Positions 10,546-19,966 of a stretch of 64,000 bases of DNA are shown piece after piece. Position 1 is the stretch's first letter, and each line of letters begins with the position of its first letter. The notes under the pieces were generated by a model, which had not been told where the DNA came from, ran no database searches, and saw only the letters and a list, made by a program, of their open reading frames with translations. The position numbers and the translations under genes are program-made. This DNA comes from Peptoniphilaceae bacterium (GTDB lineage Bacteria > Bacillota > Clostridia > Tissierellales > Peptoniphilaceae): assembly GCA_028723425.1 (NCBI GenBank), contig JAQYEZ010000003.1, positions 1 to 64,000 on the forward strand, written 5' to 3'.

Positions 10546-11346
10546 TTAGCCAATTGATAATTTATTTTTTTGTAGGTAGATAGAAAAGATAGCATATATA
10601 GCTGCTATAAGAATATTAGCTCCTATTGTTACATAAAACATTGCTCTTTTAAGTTTTAATAATGGATTGCTAATTTCTAAAGAATTAACATTTAGCATTT
10701 CTTCTATATATTTACCTATATCAGGCATTATATATACAGTTAGGGCAAATAGTATTTGTAATATAATAGTCAACATTATAAACATAAGTATAGGACCAAA
10801 GACGCCCATAGATTTAAAGGCTTTTTGTGTGCCCAAGTTTATACAAAAGATTATTTTGTAGATAAAAGATATAAGAGCACTTAACAAGACAATTATAATT
10901 TTTATCCAATCAGATAAACTTATTTGGCTTAAAGATCTTGTTAATGCCTTAAATAAATCATCCAATTCATTGATTGAAATACTTCCTGAAGCAAGAAGAA
11001 TTATCCCAAAATCTAGAAACATTACCAAAAATATAATTAGGAAAGTTACAAGGTAGGAAAAAAACCTTGACCAAATATTAGCGGCTGGACCTATAGGCAA
11101 TGATTGGTAAAATATAGATTCTCTACCAAAAAATCTTTGATAATCAATATACATTACTATAAGGGCTGAAAGTCCAATTCCTAGAAAAAGTAGCAATAAT
11201 GATATGCCTGAACCTACTTCAGTTAGGGCATTGTCCACTCTTCTATTTAATAGAATAAAGCCTGCCGATAAAACCAGCGGTATTAGCAAAATCCATGATA
11301 AAGCTTTTAAATTTCCCTTAGTTTGCAATTTAAATAGTTTGCCCAT
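10546..11346 (-). CDS. ABC-2 type permease-like membrane protein
   Basis: Multi-TM protein directly downstream of an ABC ATPase. Confidence 0.7.
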   Translation of the reverse strand: MGKLFKLQTKGNLKALSWILLIPLVLSAGFILLNRRVDNALTEVGSGISLLLLFLGIGLSALIVMYIDYQRFFGRESIFYQSLPIGPAANIWSRFFSYLVTFLIIFLVMFLDFGIILLASGSISINELDDLFKALTRSLSQISLSDWIKIIIVLLSALISFIYKIIFCINLGTQKAFKSMGVFGPILMFIMLTIILQILFALTVYIMPDIGKYIEEMLNVNSLEISNPLLKLKRAMFYVTIGANILIAAIYAIFSIYLQKNKLSIG

Positions 11347-12029
11347 TAGAATACCTCCTCAAAATATTCTTCTATGCCCATATTGTTTTCTTTTCTTAAA
11401 TCATCGACTTTTTTGTTCAAAAATACTTTTCCATTGCTAATAAAAACTGCCCTATCAAGCATTGGCTCTATTTGATTAATCATATGAGTCGAAATTATCA
11501 TTAGTCCATTTTCATCATAATTATCCAGAATTACTTGAAGAATTTTCTTCCTAGCAGATGGATCTACTCCTGCCATAGGCTCATCCAAAAGATAAACTTT
11601 TGCCTCTCTTGAAAGTGTTAGGGCTATTTGTACCTTATCCTTCATACCCTTGGACATTTCTTTGAGTTTCATATCAAGATTTAGACCAAATTCTCTTATC
11701 ATTTTTATAAATTTTTCTTTTTTAAAATCTTGGAAAAACTCCTCATAAAGTCTTGATAAATCAATTAACTTGTACTTATCATTAAAAGGTATATGGTCGG
11801 GTTGGTAGGAAACAAAAAATTTGCTTTCCCAGGAAGGTTTAAGATGATTTATGCTAACCTCACCCTTATAGCTCATTTCAAGACCTGCCAATATTCTTAA
11901 TAGAGTTGTCTTTCCTGACCCGTTAGGTCCTACTAGACCAACTATTTGCCCATCATCAAGCTTTAAAGAAAAATCATTTAAAACTTTATTTGACTTATAA
12001 CTTATGTTTAAGTTTTCTATGTTAATCAT
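11346..12029 (-). CDS. ABC transporter ATP-binding protein
   Basis: GLVGPNGSGKTTLLRILAG, MSKGMKDKVQIALTLS, VYLLDEPMAGVD. Confidence 0.92.
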   Translation of the reverse strand: MINIENLNISYKSNKVLNDFSLKLDDGQIVGLVGPNGSGKTTLLRILAGLEMSYKGEVSINHLKPSWESKFFVSYQPDHIPFNDKYKLIDLSRLYEEFFQDFKKEKFIKMIREFGLNLDMKLKEMSKGMKDKVQIALTLSREAKVYLLDEPMAGVDPSARKKILQVILDNYDENGLMIISTHMINQIEPMLDRAVFISNGKVFLNKKVDDLRKENNMGIEEYFEEVF

Positions 12030-12387
12030 CTACTTCCTCCCAATATTTGCCTAGTTTTTCTAGGGCCTCATTTTTTCCTATTTCTAATGCTTGTGATTTT
12101 TCTATAAATTCGTCACATGCTTGATCAAAGGCCTTATCTTTTAACTTATTGATTAAATTCTTATCCTCTGTTACAAATCTGCCCATAGTTCTCATACTTT
12201 CACAAAGTCCTTCTCTTTCTAATTCTTGGAGGGCTCTTTGAACTGTATTAGGATTTACCTGATAGCTTTTTGCTAAGTTTCTTACAGAGTCAATCTTTTG
12301 ACCACTCTTCCATTTTCCACTTGATATTTTTACCTTAAAATCATCTAGTAATTGAAGATATATAGGTCTATCATCATCAAATTCCAC
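12022..12387 (-). CDS. GntR family (YtrA-like) transcriptional regulator
   Basis: DRPIYLQLLDDFKVKISSGKWKSGQKIDSVRNLAKSYQVNPNTVQRALQELEREGL. Confidence 0.9.
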   Translation of the reverse strand: MEFDDDRPIYLQLLDDFKVKISSGKWKSGQKIDSVRNLAKSYQVNPNTVQRALQELEREGLCESMRTMGRFVTEDKNLINKLKDKAFDQACDEFIEKSQALEIGKNEALEKLGKYWEEVDD

Positions 12388-12433
12388 ACTATCACCACCT
12401 TATGTATGATTGTATTATTGTACCGCTTCCTTA

Positions 12434-12450
12434 ATACAATAATATTGTAT
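12434..12450. promoter_or_regulatory. Candidate GntR/YtrA operator
   Basis: Palindrome atacaataatattgtat upstream of the gntR start, with related ttgtattattgtacc just beside it. Confidence 0.5.
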
Positions 12451-12488
12451 ACCAAGTTTTTAATTTTTGCAAATTTTTTTATAAAAAA

Positions 12489-12516
12489 ATCTCACTTGGA
12501 AACTTCCTTGTGAGAT
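12489..12516 (-). terminator. Terminator of the EpsG-like operon
   Basis: atctcac...gtgagat hairpin followed on the minus strand by tttttttat. Confidence 0.75.
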
Positions 12517-12854
12517 TAATCATCTTTCTTTATATTTTCAGTTTTTATATAGCCTCTGTTGCCATTATAATTTACAAATACATAGCCATCTTCTGCTTCC
12601 ATAACGATTTTTACATAGGAATCTTCTTCAAGCTTATCAAAACTTGTTGAATCATCTTTATCGCTATACATAAGTGTATCTTTTTTTACAGGATAGATGC
12701 CGTCAATTTGCAACTTTTCTTCTTTATCATTTTTTCTTTGTTCAAATGAAACTTGGCTTAGTTCTATATTCTTTTTTTGGTAAGGCTCACTTTTAGTCCT
12801 AGAACAAGAACTTAAAAGAAGGACTAAAGATAGGATAATTAACTTATCTATAAT
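12516..12854 (-). CDS. Putative SH3-domain lipoprotein with non-canonical start (ATT or ATA)
   Basis: Reading upstream of the 65-aa ORF gives (M)IDKLIILSLVLLLSSCSRTKSEPYQKKNIELSQVSFEQRKNDKEEKLQIDGIYPVKKDTLMYSDK...: signal peptide and lipobox LSSC; in-frame TGA at 12858-12860 bounds the ORF. Confidence 0.6.
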   Translation of the reverse strand: MIDKLIILSLVLLLSSCSRTKSEPYQKKNIELSQVSFEQRKNDKEEKLQIDGIYPVKKDTLMYSDKDDSTSFDKLEEDSYVKIVMEAEDGYVFVNYNGNRGYIKTENIKKDD

Positions 12855-13377
12855 AGATCACCCCTAAAAATTCAAAGCCCAATTTTTTTATTTCTTTTAC
12901 AGCAAGCTTTAGGTCTTTTTTATAAGTTTTACCTTCTTTTACTACAAGAATTTTCCCATCTTCTATATCCTTTGTAAAGTAGGCTTGTGAATAGTCCAAA
13001 GATTTTTCGTTTATTATTATTATGTCATAATCATCCCTTGCTTTATTTATAAGGTCTAAAAAGTCTTTGTTTTCCAAAAAAATATCTACATCATCAGACT
13101 TGGTAAAATTTAGCCTTGCTATATTTTCATCCATCAAAAATTTTCCGTCCTTATTTAAAAGATCATTTATATTTGCAAATTCCTTTTGATTTAAAGTATC
13201 ATTGTCCAAATCTATTAATAGTACTTTTTTGACTTTTGCCATAGTTTTGGCAAGCTCCATTGCAATTTGAGAAGTCTTGCAATTATTTACAGATGTTATT
13301 CCAATAACCCCTTTTGGAATTTGCGAAGATATTTTGGCAAATATTTTTCTATATTGGTCTATATTATTTTTCATCAA
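12844..13377 (-). CDS. CpsD/CapB-like (BY-kinase family) P-loop protein with degenerate Walker A
   Basis: GITSVNNCKTSQIAMELAKTMAKVKKVLLIDLDND; adjacent to a Wzz-domain protein. Confidence 0.65.
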   Translation of the reverse strand: MMKNNIDQYRKIFAKISSQIPKGVIGITSVNNCKTSQIAMELAKTMAKVKKVLLIDLDNDTLNQKEFANINDLLNKDGKFLMDENIARLNFTKSDDVDIFLENKDFLDLINKARDDYDIIIINEKSLDYSQAYFTKDIEDGKILVVKEGKTYKKDLKLAVKEIKKLGFEFLGVIYYR

Positions 13378-14017
13378 TAACTCCTAAAACTTCTATTCCC
13401 ATATCTCTTATATAGGCTTCATCTTTTATCTTTTGGCTAGTTACTTCTCTTAGGCATACAAAAAGTAATGATAGGAAAAATCCTAGAATAAGACCAAGGC
13501 TTGCAAACTTGATGGTGTCTTTTTTGCTATCATTTCTTACGCTAACATCTTGAAGATAGGCTAGATTGTCAGTTTTTAGATATTTGTTCACATAAAGCTT
13601 AAATTGCTCACAAATTTCCTTTAAACTATCTGAAGCCTTATCTTGGTTATCACTTGAAAGTTCAAAACTAATTATACCTGCTTGGGCAGTTACTTCACTT
13701 TTTAGGCTTGATTTTAACTGACTAGGGCTTGTATTTTTTAAATCAAGTTCTTTAATAGTGTTTTTATAAATATCTTCAGATGATAAAATTTGTGAATATA
13801 TATTGGCTAATTTTTCATTTAAGAGCAACTTGTTATAAGAGATTTTCTCATCATCGTTACCGACAATTATCATAACGGTTTGGGCAGTATACTCTTCAGT
13901 TTTAATATATTTACCATAAATTCCACCTAGTAGTCCTAATATTAGGGTAAGGGATATGATAAGGATAAGATTTCTTCTTATAGCTTTAAAAAGCTCATAT
14001 GTCGTGATTTTCTCCAT
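13364..14017 (-). CDS. Wzz/chain-length determinant family protein (CapA/CpsC-like)
   Basis: Two TM segments flanking an extracytoplasmic domain; EYTAQTVMIIVG. Confidence 0.8.
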   Translation of the reverse strand: MEKITTYELFKAIRRNLILIISLTLILGLLGGIYGKYIKTEEYTAQTVMIIVGNDDEKISYNKLLLNEKLANIYSQILSSEDIYKNTIKELDLKNTSPSQLKSSLKSEVTAQAGIISFELSSDNQDKASDSLKEICEQFKLYVNKYLKTDNLAYLQDVSVRNDSKKDTIKFASLGLILGFFLSLLFVCLREVTSQKIKDEAYIRDMGIEVLGVIDEK

Positions 14018-14027
14018 TTTTCCTCCT

Positions 14028-15149
14028 TTAATTTGTAAGTGATGTTATAGCATTTAGATTTGTAAAGAAAAAATCATAAGCTGGCGCTTCTATCAATAAG
14101 TATATAAAATATGGTATGACAAAAAGCAATATGGATAAGCCTATTAAAAAAGCACCCAGCCTATCTATTTTTCTAATATCCTTTATTACCATAGGTATAT
14201 AAAGCATTTGAAGGATTGAGAAAAATGTTGCAAATCTAAAGGCTATGGCTGTTGATGATCTAAATAGTAGATAGACTACTAGGCTAAACCAAATAGCTTT
14301 TATTGAAGTATCTTCTATGCTTAGCTTTTTTATATTTGTCTTATTATAGTACATAAGGCTAGTTAAAAAAAGCAAAAAAGCAAAGACTATCCTAGGATCC
14401 ATAAAAGACATGGATGAGGCAAATCTTCCTTCAAAAGTATAGCTTATAATTTTTAGTCCCATTCTACCAAGTCCCATAGCTGTAAGTAGTTTTGACAAAA
14501 TACTTAGCATAAGTTTTGAAAAAACAGATATAATAAAAGCTAGCCCCACAGTAAAGATCTTAAAAGCCCTACCTAAGTCAAAGTGCATAAGTAGCAAAAA
14601 TGGCCCTAGTATTACAGAAGAGCTATGGAATGATAGGGCAAGGATAAAAAATAGAAAACTTAAAAGGTAATTTCTTTTAGAGTTTTGATAAATTGCCATA
14701 AAACCAAGACCTATAGCTGTTGCACTCCTTGAAGTTTGCATATCAAATTGAATGAAAATTGGCAAAAATATAAGGACTGACAAGAAAGGATTTACACTTT
14801 CCTTGGCCGTTATATAAAAGGTTGGTAGGATTGAAAGTAAATTCATCAAAACTATAACCCACTGCCTAGAAATTCCCAAGCTATTGATAAAATATGAAAT
14901 AAGCCTAAAAGAAAATTCTACAGGATAGGAAAAATTAAAGACCTTTGACATATCGGTGCCTATATCTCTTGTAAACCAAAGGTAATTATAATAATCTCCA
15001 TCGCCAGACCCTCTTAGGGCTGCAAAGACAAACATTATTAAAAACATCAGTCCTAAACTTATTTTTTTTTGTTTTTCTTTTGAAAAGTCCAAGCAAGAAT
15101 TGATTATAAAAAGGATTATTTCAACACTTGCAAAAATAAAAAAACCCAT
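14028..15149 (-). CDS. EpsG family polysaccharide polymerase-like membrane protein
   Basis: Polytopic; FAALRGSGDGDYYNYLWF and FDMQTSRSATAIGLGFMAI resemble the EpsG family. Confidence 0.8.
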   Translation of the reverse strand: MGFFIFASVEIILFIINSCLDFSKEKQKKISLGLMFLIMFVFAALRGSGDGDYYNYLWFTRDIGTDMSKVFNFSYPVEFSFRLISYFINSLGISRQWVIVLMNLLSILPTFYITAKESVNPFLSVLIFLPIFIQFDMQTSRSATAIGLGFMAIYQNSKRNYLLSFLFFILALSFHSSSVILGPFLLLMHFDLGRAFKIFTVGLAFIISVFSKLMLSILSKLLTAMGLGRMGLKIISYTFEGRFASSMSFMDPRIVFAFLLFLTSLMYYNKTNIKKLSIEDTSIKAIWFSLVVYLLFRSSTAIAFRFATFFSILQMLYIPMVIKDIRKIDRLGAFLIGLSILLFVIPYFIYLLIEAPAYDFFFTNLNAITSLTN

Positions 15150-15265
15150 ATTTTCTCCTTTTGTATATTATAGCATAGGAGATTTAATTTTTGAAAAAAT
15201 GATTTTTTTACAAAACTTTTACAAAGCCTTTCTTTAACTTTTACTATAAACAGCTATTATATTTT

Positions 15266-15400
15266 TAGGCTAGATTAAGTGATATTTCTTAATAAGCCTA
15301 GCCCTTGTATTCATAGCCCTCTATTAATATCTTATAATTCAGATAGCTGAATTATAAATTCTATCTCTGGTCGTCTTTGGACGACTCTTTTCTTTTTAAG
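15266..15400 (+). ncRNA. Candidate small RNA or structured leader
   Basis: Three successive hairpins: taggct...agccta with inner ttaag/cttaa; perfect ttataattcag-atag-ctgaattataa; gtcgtc-tttg-gacgac followed by tcttttcttttt. Confidence 0.4.
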
Positions 15401-15503
15401 AAATTATAAATAAAGCAAACATTTGCTTTAAAAATCTTCTAATAGCTTAGCCTATATGTTATAATTAAGAATATGACATAAAGGAAGTGACTTAGTAAAT
15501 ATT

Positions 15504-16190
15504 ATGACAAATGTTAATTCAGAAATAGTCAAAGATAATAAAATAAAGAGAGTCTTCATAAAAGATGAAGCTTACGATAGATTAAATACACTTATAGTTA
15601 CAGGAGTCCTTGCTCCAATGACAAAGATTAGAGTATCCGATTTATCAGAACAACTTGGCATATCAAGGACACCCTTGAGAGAGGCGATATTGAGACTTGA
15701 AAATGACGGCTTGATAATTTCAAAAGCCAATAGATGGACCATGGTTGCTCCTATAAATATTAACGATGCCCTAAAGATTTATCCTATTATATCAGCCTTG
15801 GAATGCTTAGCTTTAAAAGAAGCTTTTGACAAACTTACAGATTCTGATATAAAAGAATTGGAAAAAATAAACGAAAATATTAATAGCATCAATGCAAAAA
15901 ATAATCTTTTGGAAAAGATACAAGCTGATAATGCTTTCCACAAAAAAATAATAGATAGTTCTGGCAATGATGAGATTTTCCCTATTATAAAAAATCTTAA
16001 AAGAAAAGTTCAAAGGATGGAAATTTTCTATTACGATGAGATTCAAGGCTACTCAAAGACCTATGATTCCCACAAAAATATAATAAAGTACATAAAAAAT
16101 GGAGATTTAGACAACAGTTTAAAGGCACTTAATAAAAATTGGGAGGATACTTTAGAAATCTTCCACAGGATAAGCCAAAACCAAGAGTAA
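15504..16190 (+). CDS. GntR family (FadR/FCD subfamily) transcriptional regulator
   Basis: KIRVSDLSEQLGISRTPLREAILRLENDGLI wHTH with FCD-like C-terminus. Confidence 0.9.
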   Translation: MTNVNSEIVKDNKIKRVFIKDEAYDRLNTLIVTGVLAPMTKIRVSDLSEQLGISRTPLREAILRLENDGLIISKANRWTMVAPININDALKIYPIISALECLALKEAFDKLTDSDIKELEKINENINSINAKNNLLEKIQADNAFHKKIIDSSGNDEIFPIIKNLKRKVQRMEIFYYDEIQGYSKTYDSHKNIIKYIKNGDLDNSLKALNKNWEDTLEIFHRISQNQE

Positions 16191-16196
16191 AGAAGA

Positions 16197-16234
16197 AAAA
16201 GACTTAAGCAAAAATTATGCAAAAGTCTTTTTTT
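16197..16234. terminator. Bidirectional terminator
   Basis: aaagactt...aagtcttttttt. Confidence 0.75.
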
Positions 16235-16236
16235 AT

Positions 16237-17406
16237 TTATAAATTTTGCCCCACAATAACGGAGTTTGCCAAAGTTTCTGCGGCAGTTTTTATACCTTTA
16301 TCAGATGCAAAAAAGTTTCTAGCATGAAGAGGATTTTTTTCTATTCCATCCTCTCCACTTCCAAACCGATACATAAAGGATGGAACTTTTTGCATATAAA
16401 ATGAAAAATCTTCACTTGCCATAGTTGGCTCGGTATTTTCTATATTTTCTTTTCCCACAACTCTAGTAGCTACTTTTTTTGCTAATTGGTACATAGAATC
16501 TGAGTTATAAACAAGAGGAATTTTATCTGTATATTCTATCTTGTACTTGCATTCATAGGCTTGTGAAATATCCCTTACCATAGCTTCCATTCTTTGTATA
16601 GCTCTTTGGAAAGATTTCTGATCTAGCGATCTAATAGTAGCAGTCATTTTCACCCTATCAACAACCAAATTATCAGAAGAGCCTCCATTTATAGAATTTA
16701 TGGACAAGATAGTTGAGGTTTGAGGGTCCATATTTCTACTAATTATACTTTGTAGGCTCATTACAATATTTGAGGCAGACACTATAGGATCTATATTTAA
16801 ATGTGGATTTGACCCATGACCGCCCTTGCCTATAATTTCTATGATGAAATTAGCCTTAGTCGCCATCAAAGCTCCCTTTTTTAGGATGACTTTGCCTGAA
16901 TTTATCATTGGCCAATTATGAAAGCCAAAAAACATTTGTATTTTTTCTTTATCAAACAAGCCCTTATCTATCAGTTCTTTGGCACCCTTGGTGGTTTCCT
17001 CTGAATTTTGGAAGACGAATACTACATCGGCTTTTAGTTTTTCCTTATTTTTTTGTAAAATTTTGAAAGCTCCCAAAAGAGATGCCATATGAAAATCATG
17101 GCCACAAGCATGCATGACTCCCATGTTTTTTGACTTATAGGAAAGATTATTTTCTTCACTTTGCAAGATAGCATCTATGTCCGATCTTAGGCCAATAATT
17201 TTCCCACTTTTTCCTGTCTTTATTTTAAAAACTAGGCCTGTTTTTAAGGAAAAATCTATTATTTCAACATCTGGGAAAGATTTTACAAAGTTTTTTAATA
17301 AGTTTGTTGTTTGATATTCCTCTCCAGATATTTCAGGATTTTCGTGCAATTTATGTCTTATCTTTATTATTTCATCTAAATCTTTATCTTCTATTCTTAA
17401 AATCAT
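16237..17406 (-). CDS. M20 family amidohydrolase/metallopeptidase (hippurate hydrolase-like)
   Basis: IRHKLHENPEISGEEYQTT, GVMHACGHDFHMASLLG, EDFSFYMQKVPSFMYRFG; ATG 17406 avoids overlap with the upstream gene. Confidence 0.9.
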   Translation of the reverse strand: MILRIEDKDLDEIIKIRHKLHENPEISGEEYQTTNLLKNFVKSFPDVEIIDFSLKTGLVFKIKTGKSGKIIGLRSDIDAILQSEENNLSYKSKNMGVMHACGHDFHMASLLGAFKILQKNKEKLKADVVFVFQNSEETTKGAKELIDKGLFDKEKIQMFFGFHNWPMINSGKVILKKGALMATKANFIIEIIGKGGHGSNPHLNIDPIVSASNIVMSLQSIISRNMDPQTSTILSINSINGGSSDNLVVDRVKMTATIRSLDQKSFQRAIQRMEAMVRDISQAYECKYKIEYTDKIPLVYNSDSMYQLAKKVATRVVGKENIENTEPTMASEDFSFYMQKVPSFMYRFGSGEDGIEKNPLHARNFFASDKGIKTAAETLANSVIVGQNL

Positions 17407-17413
17407 TTTTTTC

Positions 17414-18391
17414 TTACAATAAGCCGCCTTCGCCCATTTCTGTAAAGTCACTTTTTTTCAAATCAATGCCAGCAAATATTCTTGGTAGGAAGAAATCAAA
17501 GCTTGTTATTTCAGAATGAATTGAAGCTCCTGGTACTCCTACAAGATAGGTTTGTTTATTTTTTCCTACTGTTAGCATATTTCCCGGTTGCATAGGCAAA
17601 CCTTGGATAATAAATTTATCAGACATAGATCTTATTACTCTTGGTGTCAAATCATCTGGGTCTACACTCATTCCACCTGAAAATACTATAAGATCACATC
17701 CCTCATCCAAAAATTCTTGAGAGATTTCTTCTATCATTTCTAAATCATCTGGGCATTTTTTTATACCTTGAATTTTTCCATCAAAAAAGGCAATTTTTTT
17801 TCTAATAATTGGCTCAAACAAGTCTTTTATCCTACCATAATAGATTTCTGATCCTGTAATGATAACCCCAACTTTTAGCTTTTTAAATTCTCTAACTTCA
17901 AAGATTGGACCGTATTTTTTGCCTATTTCTTTTATAATTTCTACTTCTTTTCTGTCTGTATAAAGGGGAACTATTCTTGCCCCAACCAATTTATCTCCCT
18001 TTTTTACTGTAGAATAGGATTTTATTGTAGCAAAAGTATATATTCCTCTTTGGTTTAATTCTAAAAGAGCCTGTCTATTTATGGTAAATAGACCAAAAAC
18101 TTTGCTAGTAAAGGAAATTTTTCCCTCGCTTGGTTTAGATAGGCTAATATTATCTCCTATAAGCAAAGGCGCAACCTCAGAAATTGCATCTTCTTCATGG
18201 ACACAATCTTTGTCAAGTTCTCCAACATAGATATGATCTTTACCAATATCTCTTAATTTTTCCAAGTCTTCTTCTTGTACTATGTGATTTCTTTTAAAGA
18301 CAACTCCCTTAAAACCATCTGCCATTATTCCTGTCAAATCATGTAAGAGAGGTTGTCCTATAGCATCTTCTATTTTTACTTTTTTTATCAT
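17414..18391 (-). CDS. MoeA-like molybdopterin-binding domain protein
   Basis: VGVIITGSEIYYGRIKD, LIVFSGGMSVDPDDLTPRVI, MQPGNMLTVG. Confidence 0.85.
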   Translation of the reverse strand: MIKKVKIEDAIGQPLLHDLTGIMADGFKGVVFKRNHIVQEEDLEKLRDIGKDHIYVGELDKDCVHEEDAISEVAPLLIGDNISLSKPSEGKISFTSKVFGLFTINRQALLELNQRGIYTFATIKSYSTVKKGDKLVGARIVPLYTDRKEVEIIKEIGKKYGPIFEVREFKKLKVGVIITGSEIYYGRIKDLFEPIIRKKIAFFDGKIQGIKKCPDDLEMIEEISQEFLDEGCDLIVFSGGMSVDPDDLTPRVIRSMSDKFIIQGLPMQPGNMLTVGKNKQTYLVGVPGASIHSEITSFDFFLPRIFAGIDLKKSDFTEMGEGGLL

Positions 18392-19170
18392 ATAAATTCC
18401 TTGTACTTGTTATTTTTTACTGCTAGTATTTGAGAGATAATTGAGATTGCAATTTCTTCTACTTTTCCATTATCTATATCAAAACCAATAGGGGTATATA
18501 TTTGATCTAGATATTTTTGGTCTATGCCTCTTTCTTTTAAATCATCAAAGACAAGCTTAATTTTGTGTCTTGATCCAATCATACCTATATACTTATAATC
18601 CTTGCCCAAGACATTTGTTAGGACTTCTTTGTCAGAATTTGTAGTACATATTACAAGATAGGTATTGGAAGAAGAAAAATCTATATAAGCATTAGCTTCT
18701 TTAGAATCCATAGCCAAGAATTTTTTTATACCAATAAAATCTTCCTTATCCTTAAATTCTTCTCTTGGATCTACTACTGTTACATCAAATCCTGTCCTTA
18801 CAGCAACTCTGGCTAATTTTTGACCTACATGACCTGCGCCATAAATTATTAGTTGAGGTTGTGGCATAAAAACCTTTATATAGCCCTTATTTTCTCCACC
18901 ACAAATCATATTTAAATCAGAAGACTTATTTAGTCTAAGATCAAAGCTATCATCTTTTTCATTTTTTATAGCCTCTATAGCTTTTTTTGTAACTTCATAT
19001 TCCATAGGGCCTCCGCCTATAGTCCCAAAAGTTTGTCCATCTTCAAATACTGCCATCATAGAATCATTGGCACCTGGAACTGAACCTTTGACTTCTGTTA
19101 TAAAAACTAGGCATGCCTTTTTACCTTTACCAACCTCATCTACTACTTTTTTAAGAATTTCTACCTGCAT
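18388..19170 (-). CDS. XdhC/CoxI family molybdenum hydroxylase maturation protein
   Basis: VFITEVKGSVPGANDSMMAVFEDGQTFGTIGGGPMEYE; IYGAGHVGQKLA; YIGMIGSRHK. Confidence 0.9.
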   Translation of the reverse strand: MQVEILKKVVDEVGKGKKACLVFITEVKGSVPGANDSMMAVFEDGQTFGTIGGGPMEYEVTKKAIEAIKNEKDDSFDLRLNKSSDLNMICGGENKGYIKVFMPQPQLIIYGAGHVGQKLARVAVRTGFDVTVVDPREEFKDKEDFIGIKKFLAMDSKEANAYIDFSSSNTYLVICTTNSDKEVLTNVLGKDYKYIGMIGSRHKIKLVFDDLKERGIDQKYLDQIYTPIGFDIDNGKVEEIAISIISQILAVKNNKYKEFI

Positions 19171-19966
19171 TTTCTATTCTCCTTTTTAGAATTAGGATTG
19201 CTTCCAAAACTCCACCACCTATGGCCCTTGCCTTATCTGAAATGGTAATAGCATTTTCTTTTACTACTCTTGGGTCTACATCGCCAATTTTTAAGCCTAG
19301 GCTAACCTCTGAACCATCTTTTATCATGCCCCTAACCATACCATCAAGGCCTGCTTTTACAACTTTTCCCTCGACAAGTGCTAGAACTTGGTCTTTTTTT
19401 ACAACCGATCCTATATCTTCTATTACCTTAATCTTTCCACTAGCCGGAGCTCTTAGTATTCTTTGACTAGTAAAGCCTTGGATATTTCCTGGTATGCCCG
19501 TATTTTCTTCAGGCTTTCCTTCAAAAATCAATCTAGCTAAGTTGTGTCCTCTGTTAGTTTCTATTACAAGATCAACATCTTCTCCAGCCGTAAAGCCTGG
19601 TCCTAGACCAATAGTAATGGGAGCCATATCCTTAGTGGTGCCCAAATTTTTCTTTGCCAAAATCCCATCTACCACAACTAGAGGTTTTAATTTTTCTATA
19701 TAGACTCCTTTTTCATCAGCAATTATTGGGATAAAATCTTCTTTAAAGGCTTTTTCTATTCCTTCATAATCATAGACTCTTTTTACCTTAAAATCCTCTA
19801 TTTGAATTTCTCCTTCAAACATAGCAGATGCACACGCAACAGTTCTTCTAATGCAAAGGGGCTTTTCTTTTTCCAAAATCAAAACCTTGAAACCTGCTCT
19901 GTAAACTTTTTGGATTGAACCTGTTGCTACATCTCCACCACCCCTAAATATTACCAAATCATTCAT
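19151..19966 (-). CDS. yqeB: EF2563-family selenium-dependent molybdenum hydroxylase system protein YqeB
   Basis: VIFRGGGDVATGSIQKVYRAGFKVLILEKEKPLCIRRTVACASAMFEGE. Confidence 0.92.
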   Translation of the reverse strand: MNDLVIFRGGGDVATGSIQKVYRAGFKVLILEKEKPLCIRRTVACASAMFEGEIQIEDFKVKRVYDYEGIEKAFKEDFIPIIADEKGVYIEKLKPLVVVDGILAKKNLGTTKDMAPITIGLGPGFTAGEDVDLVIETNRGHNLARLIFEGKPEENTGIPGNIQGFTSQRILRAPASGKIKVIEDIGSVVKKDQVLALVEGKVVKAGLDGMVRGMIKDGSEVSLGLKIGDVDPRVVKENAITISDKARAIGGGVLEAILILKRRIENAGRNS

